Shown: positions 59,601 to 64,000 of the stretch, piece after piece
Layout: every line of letters starts with the position of its first letter
Numbering within the stretch: the first letter of the stretch is position 1
From: Marsupella aquatica
Taxonomy: Eukaryota > Marchantiophyta
Length of the DNA: 64,000 nucleotides
NCBI GenBank assembly: GCA_973895155.1
Contig: OZ316891.1
Span: forward strand, 15,066,001 to 15,130,000
Reading direction: 5' to 3'
Position numbers and translations under genes: made by a program
Notes under the pieces: generated by a model
What the model was told of the DNA's origin: nothing
The model's database searches: none
What the model saw: only the letters and a program-made list of their open reading frames with translations

Positions 59601-60543
59601 TACGGAATTGAAACATATATGAAGCTTACTGGCACTGTAAAATTCAATTCAGGGACGGATTGGATTGGAACAGCTGCCAAGTAGAGCTCGAGCTCGAGCC
59701 CTTTAAAAAAAAAGGAAAATGTCACCCTCATAAACTGAACTGAAGTGGCTGCAAAACCAGGCTTAATGCGACGAAGACGAACATCTACAGACTGAGGTCA
59801 CCTGGAGGTTAGGGTAGTGGTTGCAGATTCTAATGCCGCACGTTTGAATGTTCGCACGTTTGAATGTTCGCATTCAACCCGGTTGCGATCAACGGAGCAA
59901 TCACGCTTACGTGGTAGAACGATATGGAACATTTTCAGTCGCCCCGTGCAGCATGAATACCATTGGATACCCGAGCAAGAAGGAATCAACGAAGACTGGG
60001 ATGAGGGATGAATATAGCAAAGCCGGCGAGAGTCTCACTGGAAACGGACAAGATCTTGTTGCAACGGTGATTTCCTGGGTGTACTATTCAAATGGACACA
60101 TTAAGACTAACTCAAAACCTTGGCACGGCTAAATGCAAATGTTCAGTCACTTTGGCTAAAAAAGCTAGGAACGGAATATCAAATGAGCCAAAGGACGGTC
60201 CCCGACGAACATTCTCAGGGATAATAACAAACCCTTTTTCCCCGTGCTACTATGCCAAAGATCGTCGACTGTATAGAAGGCAAGACGATACCTTTTCTCC
60301 CTGAGGTAGAGCTTTGAACAATTGCTGCAACGGTCGATTATACTGCTCGAAAGTTTCAATGTCATCTGCTGAAATTTCGGACGCCGTATCTCCACCGCTA
60401 GCTAGATCTATTGCCGTCACACGGTGCCCCGACTGTTCCAGCAGCGGCACAAGCTTCCACCAGCACCATGCTCCATGGCCGCCTCCATGCACCAGTACAA
60501 AATGTTGTTTCTTCTCCTCCATTGTCTTCCAAACCCGTTTCAC
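56675..60543 (-). CDS. Methylesterase (MES/SABP2)-type alpha/beta hydrolase, four exons
   Basis: Minus-strand exons are 60543-60292, 59435-59301, 58026-57838 and 56953-56675. GT-AG introns all fall in phase 0 and the product is 284 residues. A second in-frame ATG at residue 8 would give 277; typical relatives are about 260-270. Exon 1 has FVLVHGGGHGAWCWWKLVPLL, the oxyanion-hole region, and VTAIDLASGG. Exon 2 starts VILVGHSMGG with nucleophile Ser91. Exon 3 ends YSLCSPE and continues in exon 4 as DLEVAAEKVRPGPM. Exon 4 has CEKD with Asp235 and ADHMPF with His263, so the triad is complete. The family hydrolyses methyl esters of salicylate, jasmonate or auxin, or acts as hydroxynitrile lyase; the substrate cannot be told from sequence. 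No targeting peptide is seen, so it is probably cytosolic. Confidence 0.9.
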
Positions 60544-62830
60544 TTCCTGTCAGCAAATTGTTTAGAAATGGAAAACCCCCGGACGAAGAGTGGCAGATTT
60601 ATCGAGATTGAAGAAGGATCACTGGTTAGATACAGTGGGTTGCGATCCTCGGGGCTTGCTGGACATCAGAATTGGGACACTTTACAGGATTCTTCTCGCG
60701 TGTCCAGAGCACCAGCTCTCTCCAGACCAACTCCTTTCATGCCCTCAAACTCCCTGCCCATCAAGACGCCCAACTCTGCAGCGAGGAATTTCACCACATT
60801 TGTCAACGCGCTACATGGGCAAAAGCTCTTCTGGAATACGCTGTTCGGAACCGATTTCACACACTCTAGTCGCCTCCTTCAGTTTTGAAGTCAATTTCCT
60901 CAAAAAGACATGGAAGAGGGAAGCAAAACACGATAACCACGAAGTGCGGACAATAGTGAATCTAATTCTAATGAGAGGTCGGGTCCGGAACAGAAAGGGA
61001 AGGGACAGAAGAGAAAAGAAGAAAGTACCAAACGAAGGAAGGGAGCTCCGTATTTCAGCCTAAACTAGTCCACTATGGAAGGAGTGTGCGAATTCGCAAG
61101 CAACCTTTTGTTGGTTGGCAATGCAAAGGTGGCTGCCTTTTGAGCTTCCCGTAGACCACTCATTAACATGAGTCCCCACTCCTGGGTCCCGTCTCTCTCC
61201 TCCGTCTGTCCATGGCCCCTCCAGTCCACCTCCAGTCCTCCTCCTCCTTCTTGCTGTCCTGCCTGAGTAAAAGCCTAGAGCAGAACACCCTGTCGCCTTG
61301 TGGGCCCTCATCGTCTCGGCTGCACGGCGCAGACTGAGCACTGCACACAACTTGCATCATTCTGCTGGCTGACGAGTACAAGCGTTGAGAGCTTTTACGC
61401 CTCTCTTTTCTCCCAAAAATAGACTTGCTGTTCAACGAAAAACAACTGCTCGCAGATATAAAATCACATCACAGCGAGTGATTGGGAAGTTGACTCATCT
61501 CACTTTTCCGCAAAAGTGGGCTTGTCTCCAATCTAGCCCAAAAATATCCCCGACATCCAGCCGGAAGGATTTTCGCAAGACGCTTGATTGCTGGAAAAAC
61601 GTTTCTCCCATCAAGCACTTTGTTTTTTCCCCCCCTCTCTCTCCAGAAAGCGGCAAAGAGCAATTCGCGTAGAAGTCCTTTTTGACGGAATTCCATTGAT
61701 TGATCCTCAGTTGACTGGTCGCAGCTTACGGTAGAGCACACTTCCATAATCACGAACAAGAACACCAATCTTTCTTACCAAACATAGTATGTGGCAATCT
61801 CCACAACATTTGGTTTAGCTATTTTTAAGGTTTTACTTTTTCGCCAGTGTGTGGCGAAATTCCAAAGGAGAAGAAGCTCAAACTTATCTGACTATTTTCC
61901 TGGCCGTCAGATTCCCCTAGATTTAAGGATGTCCGTTAGATTCTGGCTAATGGGGCCTGTGATTAGGTAGGACACTACCAATGAAACAGAAAAATAGTAG
62001 CAAAGTTTTGCCAAAAGTGGCAAAAGCCTTTTTGGGGGAGGTCAAATTTGTCCAATTTCTGCCACTTAAAAAGCCGCTGATTTGGTTGTCTAAATCTGCA
62101 TTCAGAGATAATGTCTCGAATCAATGGCTCCTGATGCACAATCGTGCTCATTTAATAAGTTGATCTAAGGGATGATTTAGTGGGCTCAAAATCCTGGACA
62201 TGAGTTCCAAGTAAACTAATTTATTATTGTCTATGAGTCTGGTCACTGAATGCTTCCCCTTTCTCAACTACTGAGCATATTTGAATAGTGTGCCCAGAGT
62301 TTGTATTCAAGTGTCGAATATGTGTTTTAATTCTTTGTATGGAATTCTGTTCAAAAATGGATGTTGTGCTTAGATATTGACATTGTCATATGATTCATGA
62401 ATTGTGTACAGTTGGTGCTCAATGTAGAACAATTAGGGTCAAAACTCAAACACAGCGTCCAAATTGAACATAACACCAACATTCACATATGTATGTTTGT
62501 CACGAGACCCAAAAATTCCATTTTTGTACACAATGCCATGGCGTTGTGTTGGGGGAAGACTGTAGGTGTGGATCCACATGAGTGCAGGGATTGCTGGACA
62601 GTAGTGGTCTCTTCAAGCATAGCCCAGGAAAACCAGTTTTCATTGCTCCAAGTTCAAGCTCATGAGGGGTGTTTCACAAGAACTGGGGGCACAAATTGTC
62701 ATCACCAATTGCAAATGTGAGGTACAGTGCATACATTAAATTAAAATGCCTGAACCAAAATGTGTAGGTCTGGGAAGAACAAGTGCAAGATCCTGAATAG
62801 AAATGTACCAAGTGGTCCATTCTTTAGACA
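60544..62830. other. Upstream and intergenic, no gene recognised
   Basis: The first few hundred bases are probably the promoter of the minus-strand hydrolase. The plus-strand frames at 60424-61063 are open but overlap each other and lack family resemblance. Confidence 0.35.
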
Positions 62831-62834
62831 ACCT

Positions 62835-62990
62835 TAGGAGGTGGTTTACGTTTTTAACAGAAAAAAAGCCTGGCTACATCAGCCGACAAAAAGAAACTCA
62901 CAAAGGGCCTTTAGGTGGTCTAAGTTTTTGATAAAAATAAGCACGGCCACATCAGGAAAAACAGAGTCACATAAAGCCCACTAGCAAGTG
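62835..62990. repeat. Tandem duplication of 77 bp
   Basis: Units start at 62835 and 62912 and share TAGG(A)GGTGGT.TA.GTTTTT, GGCYACATCAG and CAYAAAG.GCC-like text with moderate divergence. Confidence 0.7.
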
Positions 62991-63589
62991 ACTAGGGTCA
63001 GTAATTGTTTAATTTGCTTGATTGTGCCTCAAGTTCATGAAAAGTGAAGTCTTCCCACATTTCAGTGACTAGACAGAAATAAAGAGACCGGTCCCCTAGA
63101 GTTCTTGTAAAGCCCCCTACTTAGACCAGCTTTTGCACAAACCCCCATCCCCAAGTGGGGTTCACCAGACCCTTTTGTACATAAAAGACTTTAGGCCACT
63201 CTCTTATTGACGGGCAGCATCTACAAGTGGGACCCAATGAATTGTAATAAATGACTTTTCAAAAGACCGTCTACCTAAATTGGTGAAACTCAACTCTGGG
63301 AGATCTTAACACAAGAAACTTATTAGAGTGCAACATTATATGCATTACTGCCTGCACCAGTCTTCACAGCATTTTGACCTCCCCAGACCTCCCTAGTAGA
63401 CCGATTTGGGACTGCCGCTGCTTGATGAACTTCATGAGAGATGCATCACACTTGATGATCTGTGGAGAGTGTTCCCTGATTAATTTCTTGCATATATAGT
63501 CCACGGTGCATGTAGGTGCACTGTGGATTAGTTGCATATTGCCTATCACCTAAAGACAAATAGATAAGTGCAATTCCATCCCCTGTCAC

Positions 63590-63910
63590 CAAATGACAAA
63601 TAGATAAGTGCATATCCATCTACCCGGGCACAAATGCATATGTTGGTTTAGTGCGCAAAAAACTTTAAATTAGATACTGATAAGTGCGGAGGACAGTTAC
63701 TTAGAGTAGTTTCATGTACTTCTCCAATTGAATTGTGCAGTGCAAAGGCTCATATTGTAAGGAATGTTGTGGCCTGACAATGCATATGGGGAAGTACATA
63801 AACCTATTTATGCACTTATAATATAGCGCATGTGGTGGATAAGTGCAGGCTCCCATCTTCTTCCTGGGAGCATGCACTTAAACATGATAGACCGTCTGCT
63901 TGTATGCATA
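63590..63910. repeat. Dispersed repeat family C, copy 2 (TGCACTTA-rich)
   Basis: Ordered match to 38105-38390. Near its right end (63840-63880) TAAGTGCAGGCTCCCA pairs with TGGGAGCATGCACTTA across a 9-base loop, giving a stable-looking hairpin. A preceding short tandem duplication, AAATGACAAATAGATAAGTG-like, lies at about 63545-63615. Confidence 0.6.
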
Positions 63911-64000
63911 GTAGTTTTTCTTCATTGATTATCAGCACATTGTTCGAAATAAACCAAAAACAAATTGGCAGGTGAGACAATGTTTTTAACGGAAACCGCC

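Noticed and set aside
60424-61063. Two overlapping plus-strand frames (154 and 157 codons) upstream of the hydrolase
   Set aside because: The first overlaps exon 1 of the hydrolase on the opposite strand, and both lack recognisable motifs; they look like shadows and chance openness.
1-64000. A gene cluster or defence-type system
   Set aside because: The five supported genes belong to unrelated housekeeping or specialised families, lie on both strands and are 4-12 kb apart with transposon debris between most of them. Nothing suggests a co-regulated system.

Overview
The window is nuclear DNA from a land plant. The genes have spliced plant-type structures, two of them encode likely plastid proteins, and the intergenic space is long and full of transposon debris. 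One gene (51067-51765) is a good match to SSNA1/DIP13, a basal-body and axoneme protein. That points to a lineage with swimming sperm (bryophyte, lycophyte, fern, or a cycad/Ginkgo-like plant) rather than a flowering plant. I cannot name the species from sequence alone.

Five genes are supported. (1) 17295-20019, minus: five exons, a 374-residue plastid membrane protein of the DUF948-like type. (2) 30123-30941, plus: an uninterrupted fibrillin/plastid lipid-associated protein, closest to FBN3. (3) 42342-46957, plus: three exons, a 644-residue NFD4/nodulin-like major facilitator transporter. (4) 51067-51765, plus: two exons, a 116-residue SSNA1/DIP13 homologue. (5) 56675-60543, minus: four exons, a 284-residue methylesterase-type alpha/beta hydrolase with a complete Ser-Asp-His triad. 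All inferred splice sites are GT-AG and keep frame. The genes look unrelated, with no sign of a cluster or shared pathway.

The rest is mostly mobile and repeated DNA. A complete Ty1/copia element (5590-11328, minus) has 421-bp LTRs, a TATAC target duplication, an initiator-tRNA-Met primer site and a polypurine tract. Its gag-pol frame is broken by five in-frame stops and one frameshift, and a decayed solo LTR of the same family lies at 35836-36294. Two related non-autonomous, Mutator-like TIR elements lie at about 4447-5410 and 52978-53969, the second with an 11-bp target duplication. A 2.35-kb element with inverted termini (27361-29711) contains a long inverted repeat (28586-29350). tRNA-derived SINE-like pieces cluster at 24.7-35.2 kb. 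Several dispersed families recur across the window (21.2/38.9/56.2 kb; 38.1/63.6 kb; 37.4/54.7 kb), and minisatellites are common, the largest at 39.08-40.22 kb.

Layout: 1-5.4 kb repeats and a TIR element; 5.6-11.3 kb copia; 11.3-16.9 kb no recognised gene; 17.3-20.0 kb DUF948-like gene; 20.7-29.7 kb microsatellites, duplications, SINEs and the TIR/foldback element; 30.1-30.9 kb FBN3-like gene; 31-42 kb repeats and a solo LTR; 42.3-47.0 kb transporter; 47-51 kb no recognised gene; 51.1-51.8 kb SSNA1 gene; 53-56.4 kb TIR element and tandem repeats; 56.7-60.5 kb hydrolase; 60.5-64 kb intergenic with repeats. I found no tRNA, rRNA or CRISPR array.
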